Assembly (NCBI GenBank): GCA_021738505.1
Contig: JAIPBW010000015.1
Coordinates: 1 to 52,457 of the forward strand
Direction of reading: 5' to 3'
Origin: Bacteroidales bacterium
GTDB taxonomy: Bacteria; Bacteroidota; Bacteroidia; Bacteroidales; PWNQ01
Length of the DNA stretch: 52,457 nucleotides
Under the pieces are notes generated by a model. That model was not told the origin of the DNA and searched no databases. It saw only the letters and a program-made list of their open reading frames with translations. The translations under genes and the position numbers were made by a program. Position 1 is the first letter of the stretch. Each line of letters starts with the position of its first letter. Shown here in pieces: positions 9,708 to 20,266 of the stretch.

Positions 9708-11540
9708 ATGAAGAAGCAAATCAAAAATAGTCTACTGTTCGTGTTGGTCTTCGCTTCGTTGAGCATTTATTCTCAGGATAAAGTGGATTCAACAGCATTG
9801 TTTTATACGTATGCTCAAGAGGAAGATATTTTGGTTAATGATTCCATTCGTTATTCAAAAAAGATGGACGGTTTCTATCGTTACAGGCCAGAACTGGAGT
9901 ATGGCGATTTTTTTCAACGCCAGTCCAATATAGGACATGCGCTACGAAAACTGGATGTTACGCATAATGAGTTGATTTTTGATCTTGACCGTGATATCGC
10001 GTTTTCTGATCCTTATTTCCCTTACCTGTGGAGGAAAAGAAATATTAAATATTATACTTCCCTGAAACCGATTACGGATTTGTATTATGTTATGGGAAAA
10101 GATAAAGAGCAGTATTTTAAAGTTTTACATGCTCAGCCGATTACGCCGGAGTTTTATTTTAGTGTGGAGTACAAAGTTTTGAATTCACCCGGCACTTATC
10201 AGCATCATTTGGCAAACCACGAAAGTCCGGTGTTTAATTTACGTTATTCTTCCAATTCCAATAAATATCATGCCTCGGCAACCTATTTTCATAACAAAGT
10301 ACAGGCCGATGATCATGGAGGAATTCAGGCGCTCTCTTACTTTAAAGATTCTACTGATTATAATGAAAGACAGCTCATACCGGTAAACTTGCCTAATGCT
10401 CGTCTGTTGATAAAAGGAGGGGGACTGCATTTTAATCAAATGTATCATCCTTCAGCGGACTCAACATCTGCCAAAGATTCATTGGGGATCGGCTTTTATC
10501 ATGATCTTTATTACCTGAAAGATACATACACATATACTGATGGTGGAGATATAAATAACTTTTATCCGGCTCAGCTAAATATACAGGAGGTGAAAGATTC
10601 AACAGCAATTAAAAAACTGGTGAATACTTTTGGTGCAAGATTTTCTTTTAATACCATTGATTTTGATACCCGGATTAAACACAAATATTATGAAGCCTGG
10701 CAGCAGAAAAAAGATACATTTGTTCATATCTGGAATCCTGCCATTGGAGTAACATTCGAAAATGGAAAGAATAGAATTAAGCTATATGGAGATATGGCAT
10801 TTTCCGGATCGGGAAATAATCAGGAATGGAAATTAAGAGCGAATATAAGCAGGAAATTTAACCAATTTGCTGCCCATTTGAAAGGAGGGTATGTGAATGC
10901 ATTCCCGTCGGTTCTTCATAGTTGGTATCATTCTACCTATTATAGCTGGGATAAACACTTTGATAACACAGATCTGGTATATCTTGCTGCAGAAGCGGAA
11001 CATCCGAATATTATGGGTTCTGTGTCTTTTTCTAACATCACTGACTATATTTATTTCAGCAATGCCGGAGAACCGGAGCAAAATGATGAGTCTTTTCAAC
11101 TTTTGCAATTTAACCTGGAACCTAAGATAGAGTGGAACGATATCACCTTTAAAAATATTCTGAAATACCAAAAGGTATTTGGTGATGATTATTTGAGATT
11201 ACCGGAATTTATGTCGAAACATGAATTGTATTATTCCTTTAATTTAATTCAGGACGTATTAAAAACACAGATAGGTACTCAGCTAACTTTTCATTCCTCT
11301 TTTACAGGGCATAAATATATTCCGGCAACACAAGCTTTTGTTCTTCAAAATGATCAGCAGCTGGGAAATTATCCGTATTTAGATGTGTTTGCAAACTTCA
11401 AAATTAAGCGGGCACGAATTTTTGTAAGATATTCTCATTTGAATGCATTATTAGGAAACAAACGATATTTCCTGATGCCTTCTTATCCGATGCGGGATGA
11501 TTCTTTTCAGTTTGGTATTTCCTGGATGTTTTATGATTAA
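9708..11540 (+). CDS. Putative porin (Porin_10-like outer membrane beta-barrel)
   Basis: About 610 residues from the ATG at 9708 with a clear Sec signal peptide (MKKQIKNSLLFVLVFASLSIYS, cleaved before QDKVDS). A frame opens upstream at 9651 but would put an odd hydrophobic extension ahead of the signal. The mature protein is rich in alternating aromatic/polar strands (YFSVEYKVLNS, KYHASATYFHNK, RARIFVRYSHLNA) and ends in the aromatic FGISWMFYD, as expected for a BAM substrate. It matches the Bacteroidota putative porin family, usually of unknown cargo. A TAnnTTTG box (TATTTTTG, 9687-9694) lies 13 bp ahead but without a good -33 element. Convergent with the PBP1C gene. Confidence 0.8.
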   Translation: MKKQIKNSLLFVLVFASLSIYSQDKVDSTALFYTYAQEEDILVNDSIRYSKKMDGFYRYRPELEYGDFFQRQSNIGHALRKLDVTHNELIFDLDRDIAFSDPYFPYLWRKRNIKYYTSLKPITDLYYVMGKDKEQYFKVLHAQPITPEFYFSVEYKVLNSPGTYQHHLANHESPVFNLRYSSNSNKYHASATYFHNKVQADDHGGIQALSYFKDSTDYNERQLIPVNLPNARLLIKGGGLHFNQMYHPSADSTSAKDSLGIGFYHDLYYLKDTYTYTDGGDINNFYPAQLNIQEVKDSTAIKKLVNTFGARFSFNTIDFDTRIKHKYYEAWQQKKDTFVHIWNPAIGVTFENGKNRIKLYGDMAFSGSGNNQEWKLRANISRKFNQFAAHLKGGYVNAFPSVLHSWYHSTYYSWDKHFDNTDLVYLAAEAEHPNIMGSVSFSNITDYIYFSNAGEPEQNDESFQLLQFNLEPKIEWNDITFKNILKYQKVFGDDYLRLPEFMSKHELYYSFNLIQDVLKTQIGTQLTFHSSFTGHKYIPATQAFVLQNDQQLGNYPYLDVFANFKIKRARIFVRYSHLNALLGNKRYFLMPSYPMRDDSFQFGISWMFYD

Positions 11541-11670
11541 AGAAAGAAGAGCCGGATAACACATGTGCAAGTAGTGAGGAATTGAGACGGAAGTAAACAG
11601 TGCTATCCAACTCTTGAGACAAAAATACAAAAGTCAACCCGGATAGCAAAATCACAAAGCGTATTAATTT

Positions 11671-14025
11671 TTATTTGATAACAAATTTTCTACTGATCGA
11701 ATTCCCATATTCATCTGTTATGGTTAAAGTGTGATTTCCAACTTCAGGGCCTACAGAGACCTCATGAAAATGTTTTGTTTTTGTAATAAAATAATGATCT
11801 ATAAACCAGAATAATTCAACTTCTTCATTCCTGTGGGCTGCCTTAAAGATCACCTGTTTTTTCTCTTTGTTCATGTCACGCGGAAGCATAATCTCCGCAT
11901 GATTTTCCGGATATATAATGTCCAGCACATTTGTATTTTGCTTTTGACATCCTTCTTTGAATGGCGGCAGCACTTTATAGAAGGGGTTTCTTGATTTATA
12001 ATACTTTTCCATAAGAGTGGGTAATACAAACCACTTTTTTGTTACGATATCCTTCGGCTCTTCGCAAGCTGTTGTTACCCGGAATTGCTTAGTTTTATCA
12101 AGATGTATGATCTTATGAAAAGGGCAGGCCTTAGAACGATGGGCACGGGAATTCACCATTATATGTTTGGTTTCAGGACATAGAGGTGAGGCTTTAAATC
12201 CGCTGCGCTCACAGACTTCGATCTTTTGCATGTGCCCCAGAGGGATTTCAAACCAGTTGACGGGTTTAAGAATATCAAAAATGTGAAAAAGAAACGGAGC
12301 AGCAGCCTTGATCCCTGTTAAATTAGTCCTGCCTTCTCCATCTGCATTCCCTGCCCAAATTCCTATGGTATATTCCGGAGTAATACCAATTGCCCAGGCA
12401 TCCCGGTTTCCGTGGCTCGTTCCGGTTTTCCAGGCGACGACGGGAGAAGAATAAAAGCTTTTCCAGCCGGCTTGCGCTGAAGGGCGATTGGTGGATTGTA
12501 TGGCTTCCAATGTCCACCAAACGGAAGAAGCCTCATAAGGTAAGGTTGAATGAATGAGGCTTCCCGTTTTTTCGTTTTTGTTATACCGGGCCTGATGAAA
12601 GACACTTTGTAAGTCTGCACTGTCTTTATTGGTGTATAGCAATGTTTTGGCTAATAAAGAATAGGCATTGGTCAAATCCCATAACGTTGCTTCGGCGCCA
12701 CCTAAAATCAGCGATAAACCATAATGATCCGGTCTGAATCTTAAGGTGCTGAGGCCTAAGTTGCGAAGCTTCTGGTGAAAACGGGGAACGCCATATTTGC
12801 TGAGCATATGAACGGCCGGGACATTCAAAGAACGGCTTAATGCCTGCGATGCAGGTAATGCTCCCGTATATTGATGGTTGTAATTTAGCGGCCGGTAATT
12901 ACCATATATAGCCGGGACATCACTTACCAAAGCATTCGGAAGAAGTTTACCCTCATCTATCATGCCGGCATATAAAAAAGGTTTCAAAATACTTCCCGTA
13001 CTGCGTGGTGATGTTATGATATCTACCATTCCACCATATTCCTCATTCTGGTCAGCCACATTACCTATGTAAGCAGCTACTTCATTTGTGCTATTGTTAA
13101 TAATAAGGGCAGAAATATTTTGTATCCCGTTGTTAGATAGTCTTTTGTGGTGGTGCTGCGCCAATTTGTTGATTTGTTTTTGCATGTGATAATCAACAGT
13201 AGATTGAATGCGTTTTCCTTTTTGCCCGTTTTTTAAGCAACGGTTTAGTAAGTGCATAGCATTCTGAGGTATATTATGAGGTTTATCCGGAAGTGGCTCC
13301 AGACAGGAAAGGTCATAAGTTGTTGAGTCAATATATTTTTCAGATAAAAGTCGTTTTAACAATCTGTTTCGTTTTTGGCGAAGTTTATCCTTGTTTCTTC
13401 CCGGAAATATCAATGAGGGAGCATTAGGCAATACCGCAAGAGTCGCTGCTTCACTCCAGCTCAAATCATTCGCCGGACGGCCATAATAGCGCCACGCTGC
13501 AGCATCAAGCCCGACAACATTGCCGCCAAAAGGTGCATGAGAGGAGTACAAAGCAAGTATTTCCTCTTTACTGTATTCCATCTCAAGACGGATAGCTAAA
13601 AGGCTTTCTATTATTTTTTGTCCGATGGTACGTGGTTTACCTTTGCGTGAAAGCCTGATCGTTTGCATGCTTATTGTGCTGGCTCCGCTGACACGTTTCC
13701 CGGCCCTGATATTTTGATATAATGCTCTGCCTATAGCCAGGGGATTGACTCCCAAATGATATTTGAAATAACGGTCTTCAAATTCTTGTATGCAGATGCT
13801 GAATTTTTGAGGGACCTGTTTCTGCTCCGGAAACCGCCATTGCATATCCTCTGCAATAATAGCGCTTAAAAGTCTTCCGTCGCGGCTTTCAAGTAGGGTG
13901 GAGCTTGGGTCTGTAAATAACGGACGGGGCAATGCATGCCAAAACCATAACATCATCCCTGATATTAGCATTAGATAAATGAATTTCGCCGGTTTCGATT
14001 GTATTAAAGACCGCATAAAAGCCAT
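11671..14025 (-). CDS. pbpC: Penicillin-binding protein 1C (bifunctional glycosyltransferase/transpeptidase)
   Basis: 784 residues: N-terminal membrane anchor (about 17-36), GT51 glycosyltransferase domain (about 60-240; EDRYFKYHLGVNP carrying the catalytic Glu, and SGASTISMQT), then a transpeptidase domain with SILK (nucleophile Ser about 345), SLN (SLNVPA, about 400) and KTGT (Lys about 533), and a C-terminal BiPBP_C domain (about 690-784). This order and the final beta-rich domain identify PBP1C, which polymerises and may crosslink peptidoglycan. It follows the alpha-2-macroglobulin gene by only 4 bp. The yfhM-pbpC pairing is widespread and thought to protect or repair the cell wall once the envelope is breached by proteases. 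Confidence 0.93.
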   Translation of the reverse strand: MAFMRSLIQSKPAKFIYLMLISGMMLWFWHALPRPLFTDPSSTLLESRDGRLLSAIIAEDMQWRFPEQKQVPQKFSICIQEFEDRYFKYHLGVNPLAIGRALYQNIRAGKRVSGASTISMQTIRLSRKGKPRTIGQKIIESLLAIRLEMEYSKEEILALYSSHAPFGGNVVGLDAAAWRYYGRPANDLSWSEAATLAVLPNAPSLIFPGRNKDKLRQKRNRLLKRLLSEKYIDSTTYDLSCLEPLPDKPHNIPQNAMHLLNRCLKNGQKGKRIQSTVDYHMQKQINKLAQHHHKRLSNNGIQNISALIINNSTNEVAAYIGNVADQNEEYGGMVDIITSPRSTGSILKPFLYAGMIDEGKLLPNALVSDVPAIYGNYRPLNYNHQYTGALPASQALSRSLNVPAVHMLSKYGVPRFHQKLRNLGLSTLRFRPDHYGLSLILGGAEATLWDLTNAYSLLAKTLLYTNKDSADLQSVFHQARYNKNEKTGSLIHSTLPYEASSVWWTLEAIQSTNRPSAQAGWKSFYSSPVVAWKTGTSHGNRDAWAIGITPEYTIGIWAGNADGEGRTNLTGIKAAAPFLFHIFDILKPVNWFEIPLGHMQKIEVCERSGFKASPLCPETKHIMVNSRAHRSKACPFHKIIHLDKTKQFRVTTACEEPKDIVTKKWFVLPTLMEKYYKSRNPFYKVLPPFKEGCQKQNTNVLDIIYPENHAEIMLPRDMNKEKKQVIFKAAHRNEEVELFWFIDHYFITKTKHFHEVSVGPEVGNHTLTITDEYGNSISRKFVIK

Positions 14026-14029
14026 CCGT

Positions 14030-17000
14030 TTAGGGTCTGATAACTTGAACTAAAAACCCGGATTTGTAAGCGTATATATCATCTGAGTACATTGCTTTAC
14101 ATTGATTAACAGGATGATAGAATGTGCCGAGGTAACTTGCGTTTAGCATTACACGGAATGTTTTCGACTCATGTTGGTTAAGGTCAAAAAAGGTATAAAC
14201 CCTGTCATCCCTAACATCTTGATAATCGTAACTGTCTGAATTCATGTGACGTCCGTTTCCGTCTTGTAAACGCATTCCTGTTATTTCCCATCCGGAGGGG
14301 AAAACCTGCTCAAGAGCCATTTCTTTATAGTTTCGTAGTTTGCCATTGTGCTTAACAGTTACTTCTGCAATAAAGTCTGTTCCCTGTGTTAATTGTTCCG
14401 GATTTATACTCTTTCCGTTCAGGTCTTGGTATTTAATGGTCATATTCAGATTTTTCTGTTTCGATTCTACCGGGTTTTTCATTGGTTTCCCCATTTTTAT
14501 AAGGCGGGAATATAAGCTGGTTCCTGAATTATTGGTAATTTCAATATTTTGCGGCTTGTCAGGGTTGATTGTTGTTTTTTGGAAAGGTTTAAGCTGTTTT
14601 ATCTTTTCCTGTTTTCCGTTAATAGTAATTTCATATTCTATTCCTTCGGAAATTTTGTTTTCTTTCAGATAGTCAGAAACAGAGAGCAATGAAAATGCAA
14701 TTGTCTGAGTGCTGAGCCAGGAGTCGCTGCTTAATTGTTCAGCGATTTCTTTTATGAATGTAAAAGCTTTCCCGGATTGTCCTGTCAATATATATGCCTC
14801 TGCGATAATGGCATAATCGCGAATATGACTTCCATAAGTATAGCTGTATTCTTCATAGGGTTGAATGCTTTCAGGAGCCTTTGCCAGGATACGCTTCGCC
14901 GTATTTTTCTCTCCAGCTTTGGCGTAGGCAGCGGCAAGCATCCATGCTGTCGCCGGATCGATCTTGCGTTTTGATTTGAGTCTGTTCATTGCGCCGATTG
15001 CCGGTTTCCCATAATTAGCAAGAGTATAAAGCCTATAAGCTTGTATTAAATCGCCTCTTTGGTTTTTTTCCTGCCTGATACTCCAGGAGTTGGCTTTTCC
15101 CTTCTGATAAGAATACCATCTGTTGAGTGTTGTTTCGGGAATTTGATAGCCTTTCCTCTGAGCTTCCGTAAGGAAGTGGCCGGCATAATTTGTTCCCCAG
15201 AGACTTGCACTGGAAGATCCCGGCCAGTATCCAAAACCGCCGTTGCTGTGCTGCATCCGTTTGATGGAATTTATGGTGGCTTTGATGTTTCTTGCAATAT
15301 CCTGGCTTTCTTGTGTGGAAACATCTGTAAAGTTTGCTAAGTAAAGTTGAGGGAAAGCTGAAGAAACAGTTTGTTCAATACAACCGTATGGGTAACGGAT
15401 TAAGTACTCCAGCCTTTTGCTTAGATCAATAGGAGGAATTGATGAGATCTCAAGGATTGCTTTATTCGTCCCCTTCATACCCATTGGTTCATATTTGATG
15501 TTTATGGAATTATTTGCATGAACCACTTTGGAGATTGTGTTTGTAATTAAAGGATTCGGATTTTCAATGTTGATGTCAATAGTATAGTTGGCTGTATGAT
15601 TTCCAGAGCGAGCTGAAACTTCGATTTTTCCGGTTCCGATCGCTTCTTTCACTTTTAACTTAAATGTGGCCAGCTTGTCACCTGTTTTGCTAAATTTAAG
15701 GTTTTGCCTGTTATTGTCTTTCAACTCAAAAATATCAGAGTGTTTGATGCTTACATCAACATCTTTCACATTATCTTCCATGGCGAAAACATTGACCGGA
15801 ACGTCTATTTCTTCCCCTGGTGAAAGTACCCGGGGCATGGTGGCCATGACCATGAGGGGGCTTTTTACTTTTACGGTTTTCTCCTTATGTCCGTATGCGT
15901 TGTTTTCTCTTGCAACGGCCATAATCCTGACACTACCTATGTATTGAGGAATATCAATTTGAAGGTTGGCTGTCTCTCCTTTTTTAAGCTCAAAGGGTCC
16001 CAGATAACGTACCATAGGTTTAAAACGATTAACCTCACCCTGATCTTTATCGATCTCAGCATATCCGCCACCCCCTACGGAAAGAATACGGTTCATATTA
16101 CCTCCGAAAGCGCCGATAACATAGTCGTATAAATCCCAGGTTTTCACACCTAATGCTTTTCTTTGATAAAAGTGTTTCCATGGGTCGGGAGTCTGATAAT
16201 TAGTAAGATTTAATAAACCTTCATCTACAACCGCAAGGGTATAGGTCATAGGCCTGTTGTTCTTTTCTTTTATTTTAATACTTGCTTTTGACTCCGGGCG
16301 GAATGTTTCAGAAGAAATAATTTGGGGTTCCAGATGTGTTTCCGCTTCTTCAATCTTGATGGGGATAACACCATATAATCGCAAGGGCAGATCGTTTTCG
16401 GTTTGGGAATGGGGTTGTAAGAGGGTAACATGAGCATATATGGCCGGAGCCATTTCTTTTGTTGCAGTAAAAGTATAAACGGTTTCCCCTTCTTTTGCTT
16501 CCACCCATTCCGTATTTAATACACGTAAACCATTTTCAAGGCTTACCAGCATTTGAGAGCCTTTTGAAGATGGGATACGTAGCTTAACTTTATCACCGGT
16601 TTCATAATCTTTTTTATCGCTGTTGAAGATCAGCAAAGAAGCAAAGTCTTTATTTTTATCCTTTTGCCACCAGCGTCGTCCGGAAATATAAACTAATTCA
16701 CCTGCTGAGTGTCCGCTATTCATATCCGTTACTCTGATAAAGTAACGCCCGTGATCAGGCTTATTTACCCGGAAGTTAAACTTAGCTTTGCCGTTTATTA
16801 TTTTTGCTCTTCCGGAAATATAGGGTTCTGTGCTGTTATCGTTTAATAATCGTTCCAGCTTGTTACCGGAATAATCGTACCACCAGCTATGGCTAAGTTT
16901 ATAAATGTCGATTTTTAGTGAATTGTTGTTAACTGCTTTTCCGTCAGCATCAACATTGCAAAGCTTTAATATATTTTCTTCGCCTGTTTCCAGCGGATTG

Positions 17001-19591
17001 TACCAACTATCTCCTCCGGGGCTTTTAATGCCTGCATAAGAACGATAGGGGTAATATGTAAAGTTCTTTTTGTTGATATTGCTGTTCCCGCCTTTTTCAA
17101 ATACACGGGTTTCAAAATGAGCATTTAAAAGGCCGGGAGCTGAATTTTGAAGGTTGAAATCGGGAATAATCAGAGCATTTCCTTCTTTATCAATTTGTCC
17201 TTCAAAAACTGTATAGGTTTCAGAATGGAATGATTTGGACGGGTCCTGGAAAGTATAATCTTTAAATTGTTTAAAATCAGCTTTTACGGGTCGCAGTGTA
17301 ACCTCAGTTTTTGTTTTTAGATTACTTGCCGTACCACCGTGAAGCCATTCCACATTAAGCTTGCCAGGTTTTACATCCCAGCGCTTAATATGATCGTTGT
17401 CAAAGGTGAGGTCTATATCCAGGCGGTTGGGTTTGATTGTTTCGATCCTTGCGTATTTTGTAAAAGTTGCATGGCCTACTTTTATTCGAATACGCCACAT
17501 GCCTGTTTTGTCTTCTTGCTCTGTTTTGAGTTGAAAATCATAGACCTTATTCAGGGGATTATTATTGACGATGCGCTCATAGAGCTGGCCCTGAGGTGTA
17601 TGGAATTCACAAATTACGGGTACATTGTCAGGAAGTTTGTTTAGCTGGTCTTCTAAAATAAACGAAATAAACAATGTGTCGCCGGGGCGCCATACATCGC
17701 GTTCTCCGTATATAAAACCATTGAGCCCTTTTTGCAGTCCGGCTCCGGAAACATCAAATTTACTTAAGCTGTTGGATAATCCATCATTCATTTTTAAATA
17801 ACCGCGTTCATCATTATTTTGGGCTATAATGACAAAAGGTTTCTTCTGGGACCGGAAAGTAGCTTTCCCGTCTGAATTGGTCTTTGATGAATGGATTAAC
17901 TGTTGTTGATAGTCATAAACATTAAGCTTTATCCCTGATAAAGGTTCAGCAGAAACGATATCCGTAACAAAAACTGTAGTTTTATTATTCTTGCCTCGTT
18001 TGGCTATAATGCCAAGGTCCGAAGCCAGGATATTTTTTGTATAACTTTTTCTGTAAAAGTAGGAGCTATGGCACGGATTATCGCGTTCACGCCAGCTATA
18101 GTCCGAAGGATAGTTGCCGTAAGCCCGGTAAAGTCTGTGATAGGACCAGTCATCATAATCTGCTTGTTCTTCTTCGTCAATTTCGGTTTCTTGTGTTTGT
18201 ATTGGTTTCATATTATCCTGCTCTTGTCCCTGGCAAGGATAAGTCGAATATTCTTTCCGGATATTTAGTTGAACTCTGTATAAGGCTCCTTGAGCTGGTT
18301 TTATGAATTTTTCCAGATCTATGGCAAAATTGTTCCAGCTTGAGAAGTCTGTCACCGGATTTTCAGTACTGTTCAAAGAAACAGTTCCCTTGTAGGCAAT
18401 TTTTGCTACCCGGGATAAGTTGCTGTATTCATCAAGGTCATTTTCCTGGAGAAATTGCAGGATATTATTTTCATAAATTTGATAAATGGTAATATCTACT
18501 GCACGAAGATTTACTGACTCAAATGGAAACATTAAACCATTGGAGCTGGGCATGATAACCCCTTTGCCTCTTAATTTGATATCAGGTTCTACGTTTTTAA
18601 ATCGTAAATCTTTACGTATGGATTCAGAAAGCGTCTTGCCTTTGATATTATTTAGTCCATTGCTGATAAAAAGAGTTTTGGAGCCATATAAGCGTTGATC
18701 AGGATAGATGGTTACTATATTTTGATCTATAACTGTTTGAGTTTCTTTTCCTGTGATTTCGATGAGTCCTCTGAGATCCTGTCCCGGATCCAGCGGATCA
18801 GAAAATTCTAGTATTATTTTTTGCTCAGGCTGTTGCGTAACCTTTAAATTTCTTAGAATAAAATCTCCCAAAGGTGTAATGTCAATGGATTTTATTCCTT
18901 TTTCCTCTGCGTTGATCTCGTCTCCATCCCATGTCAGCTTTAATTCTTCAGGTAATTTTTTTCGTTGTATACTGTCAATTTTAAAATTGAAAACTTTTGA
19001 TGATTCTGTGGAAGTCCAGGAAATATCTAACTCTTTGCTGTCCTGTTCTGCTGTTAGTATTTTCCGGACATTTTTCACATCTTCCACATCTGCTGTCAAT
19101 ATTTTTCCTGACAGGGTTAACCATTTTACCTGCTTTCCTGGTAAAAATTTCAGATTGTTGATCTTAACTTCCATGGACTGAGCTGTAGTTCTAAAGCTGA
19201 ACTCCATGGTGCTAAAATCTTTAGGTACATCGGTTAATTCGGACAAATAAAATTCAGCATTGTATATTTGATCGGCTTCTAAATACTCCTTAGGTCTGAA
19301 TTCTACAGTATAAGCATCTATCCAAAAGGCTTTCCCTTTAATCTCAGGGGAAAAGTGAAACAAAGACTTATTAACCGGTTTTCCTATCATGCCGGAGTCC
19401 GCTTGTTTTGTTTGTAATTGTACACGAATAGGGGCATCTTTGGGAATGATCCCTGAAGTAAAAGCATTAACATAAGATCGAAATTCCGGATTCACCTTTA
19501 TGGGTTCGTTGGTTTTCGGTATAAAAATCAAGGTAAGAACACCGGCAAGGATTAATGCCGTCACGAGGATCGATAAACGGATTTTAGACAT
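14030..19591 (-). CDS. Bacterial alpha-2-macroglobulin (YfhM-like)
   Basis: A 1853-residue periplasmic protein with an N-terminal hydrophobic signal/anchor (residues 5-24) and no lipobox cysteine, unlike the E. coli lipoprotein. It contains MG1-type N-terminal domain, macroglobulin Ig-like repeats, an A2M domain with the conserved LPLRLYGVIPIKIEEAE-type region near 1075, and the thioester domain with PYGCIEQTVSSAFPQLYL. The Cys is at about residue 1404, so the CxEQ thioester is intact; this class traps attacking proteases covalently. A terpenoid-cyclase-like helical barrel follows (NGGFGYWPG, SLWGTNYAGHFL). Directly upstream of pbpC (4-bp gap), so one operon. A 675-bp AT-rich region separates it from divergent pncB; I see no consensus promoter for it there. 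Confidence 0.92.
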   Translation of the reverse strand: MSKIRLSILVTALILAGVLTLIFIPKTNEPIKVNPEFRSYVNAFTSGIIPKDAPIRVQLQTKQADSGMIGKPVNKSLFHFSPEIKGKAFWIDAYTVEFRPKEYLEADQIYNAEFYLSELTDVPKDFSTMEFSFRTTAQSMEVKINNLKFLPGKQVKWLTLSGKILTADVEDVKNVRKILTAEQDSKELDISWTSTESSKVFNFKIDSIQRKKLPEELKLTWDGDEINAEEKGIKSIDITPLGDFILRNLKVTQQPEQKIILEFSDPLDPGQDLRGLIEITGKETQTVIDQNIVTIYPDQRLYGSKTLFISNGLNNIKGKTLSESIRKDLRFKNVEPDIKLRGKGVIMPSSNGLMFPFESVNLRAVDITIYQIYENNILQFLQENDLDEYSNLSRVAKIAYKGTVSLNSTENPVTDFSSWNNFAIDLEKFIKPAQGALYRVQLNIRKEYSTYPCQGQEQDNMKPIQTQETEIDEEEQADYDDWSYHRLYRAYGNYPSDYSWRERDNPCHSSYFYRKSYTKNILASDLGIIAKRGKNNKTTVFVTDIVSAEPLSGIKLNVYDYQQQLIHSSKTNSDGKATFRSQKKPFVIIAQNNDERGYLKMNDGLSNSLSKFDVSGAGLQKGLNGFIYGERDVWRPGDTLFISFILEDQLNKLPDNVPVICEFHTPQGQLYERIVNNNPLNKVYDFQLKTEQEDKTGMWRIRIKVGHATFTKYARIETIKPNRLDIDLTFDNDHIKRWDVKPGKLNVEWLHGGTASNLKTKTEVTLRPVKADFKQFKDYTFQDPSKSFHSETYTVFEGQIDKEGNALIIPDFNLQNSAPGLLNAHFETRVFEKGGNSNINKKNFTYYPYRSYAGIKSPGGDSWYNPLETGEENILKLCNVDADGKAVNNNSLKIDIYKLSHSWWYDYSGNKLERLLNDNSTEPYISGRAKIINGKAKFNFRVNKPDHGRYFIRVTDMNSGHSAGELVYISGRRWWQKDKNKDFASLLIFNSDKKDYETGDKVKLRIPSSKGSQMLVSLENGLRVLNTEWVEAKEGETVYTFTATKEMAPAIYAHVTLLQPHSQTENDLPLRLYGVIPIKIEEAETHLEPQIISSETFRPESKASIKIKEKNNRPMTYTLAVVDEGLLNLTNYQTPDPWKHFYQRKALGVKTWDLYDYVIGAFGGNMNRILSVGGGGYAEIDKDQGEVNRFKPMVRYLGPFELKKGETANLQIDIPQYIGSVRIMAVARENNAYGHKEKTVKVKSPLMVMATMPRVLSPGEEIDVPVNVFAMEDNVKDVDVSIKHSDIFELKDNNRQNLKFSKTGDKLATFKLKVKEAIGTGKIEVSARSGNHTANYTIDINIENPNPLITNTISKVVHANNSINIKYEPMGMKGTNKAILEISSIPPIDLSKRLEYLIRYPYGCIEQTVSSAFPQLYLANFTDVSTQESQDIARNIKATINSIKRMQHSNGGFGYWPGSSSASLWGTNYAGHFLTEAQRKGYQIPETTLNRWYSYQKGKANSWSIRQEKNQRGDLIQAYRLYTLANYGKPAIGAMNRLKSKRKIDPATAWMLAAAYAKAGEKNTAKRILAKAPESIQPYEEYSYTYGSHIRDYAIIAEAYILTGQSGKAFTFIKEIAEQLSSDSWLSTQTIAFSLLSVSDYLKENKISEGIEYEITINGKQEKIKQLKPFQKTTINPDKPQNIEITNNSGTSLYSRLIKMGKPMKNPVESKQKNLNMTIKYQDLNGKSINPEQLTQGTDFIAEVTVKHNGKLRNYKEMALEQVFPSGWEITGMRLQDGNGRHMNSDSYDYQDVRDDRVYTFFDLNQHESKTFRVMLNASYLGTFYHPVNQCKAMYSDDIYAYKSGFLVQVIRP

Positions 19592-20204
19592 AAGCTTGAA
19601 AATAAGAAATTGTTGGTTTATTTTGTGCTAAAATTAAAATCATTATTTATCAAAACAAAATTTATTAATAAAATAATTCTAGCCTTTTATAGAATTACCA
19701 GTTTTTTGCTTTTTAAAGATAACCGGAGAATGCACAACAACACCTTACAAACAGGTATTATATGTTCTATAACGTTTTATAGTTATGAGATGCAAGGTTA
19801 TTAGATCATTATTTAAAAAAACAGTACATTTTTAGTGAGGATATTGTTAGCCAATGGTTTAACGTGTGTTTCAATTCTAAACAATGAATCTCTGTGGTAC
19901 TCACTTCTGACTTATTCAGAAGGCGCATATTCTTATTCCGGAACAACTAATGACAAACTTAATTCCCGTTTTTTTTTTGTTAACCCAAAGGATAGCAAGC
20001 GAAAGGAATAGTTGAGCAGTTCAAAAGCGAAAATGGATTGTTTGTTTAAATGTTACAATTTAGGCTTCAAATCCAAAAAAAATTGAACCATTGGTTTATT
20101 TCAGATGTCTTGTTTAGGATTGCAGAGAATCAAATGTATATATTCCATTGCTCAATTATTGTAATATCAGGGTATAATGTAGGCTAAAGATTAAAGGAAT
20201 TAAA
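19592..20204. other. Long AT-rich divergent intergenic region
   Basis: About 610 bp between the alpha-2-macroglobulin gene and the pncB promoter. Only short frames with no recognisable protein character occur. No strong hairpin, tRNA or riboswitch-like structure was recognised. It must hold the promoter of the A2M-pbpC operon, which does not fit the TTTG/TAnnTTTG consensus by eye. Confidence 0.5.
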
Positions 20205-20236
20205 TTTTACAAATATCCTGTAAAATCTTAACTTTG
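20205..20236 (+). promoter_or_regulatory. Probable pncB promoter
   Basis: TAACTTTG at 20229-20236 fits the Bacteroidota -7 box TAnnTTTG. A TTTT (20205-20208) lies 20 bp upstream in place of TTTG. The expected start of transcription is near 20243, giving a leader of about 24 nt ahead of the pncB ATG. Confidence 0.5.
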
Positions 20237-20266
20237 TTGAGCAGATAGGATTTAATTGTATTCGTT

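Noticed and set aside
19610-19804. Plus-strand 64-residue ORF between A2M and pncB
   Set aside because: Composition reflects AT-rich intergenic DNA; no signal for translation and no family resemblance.
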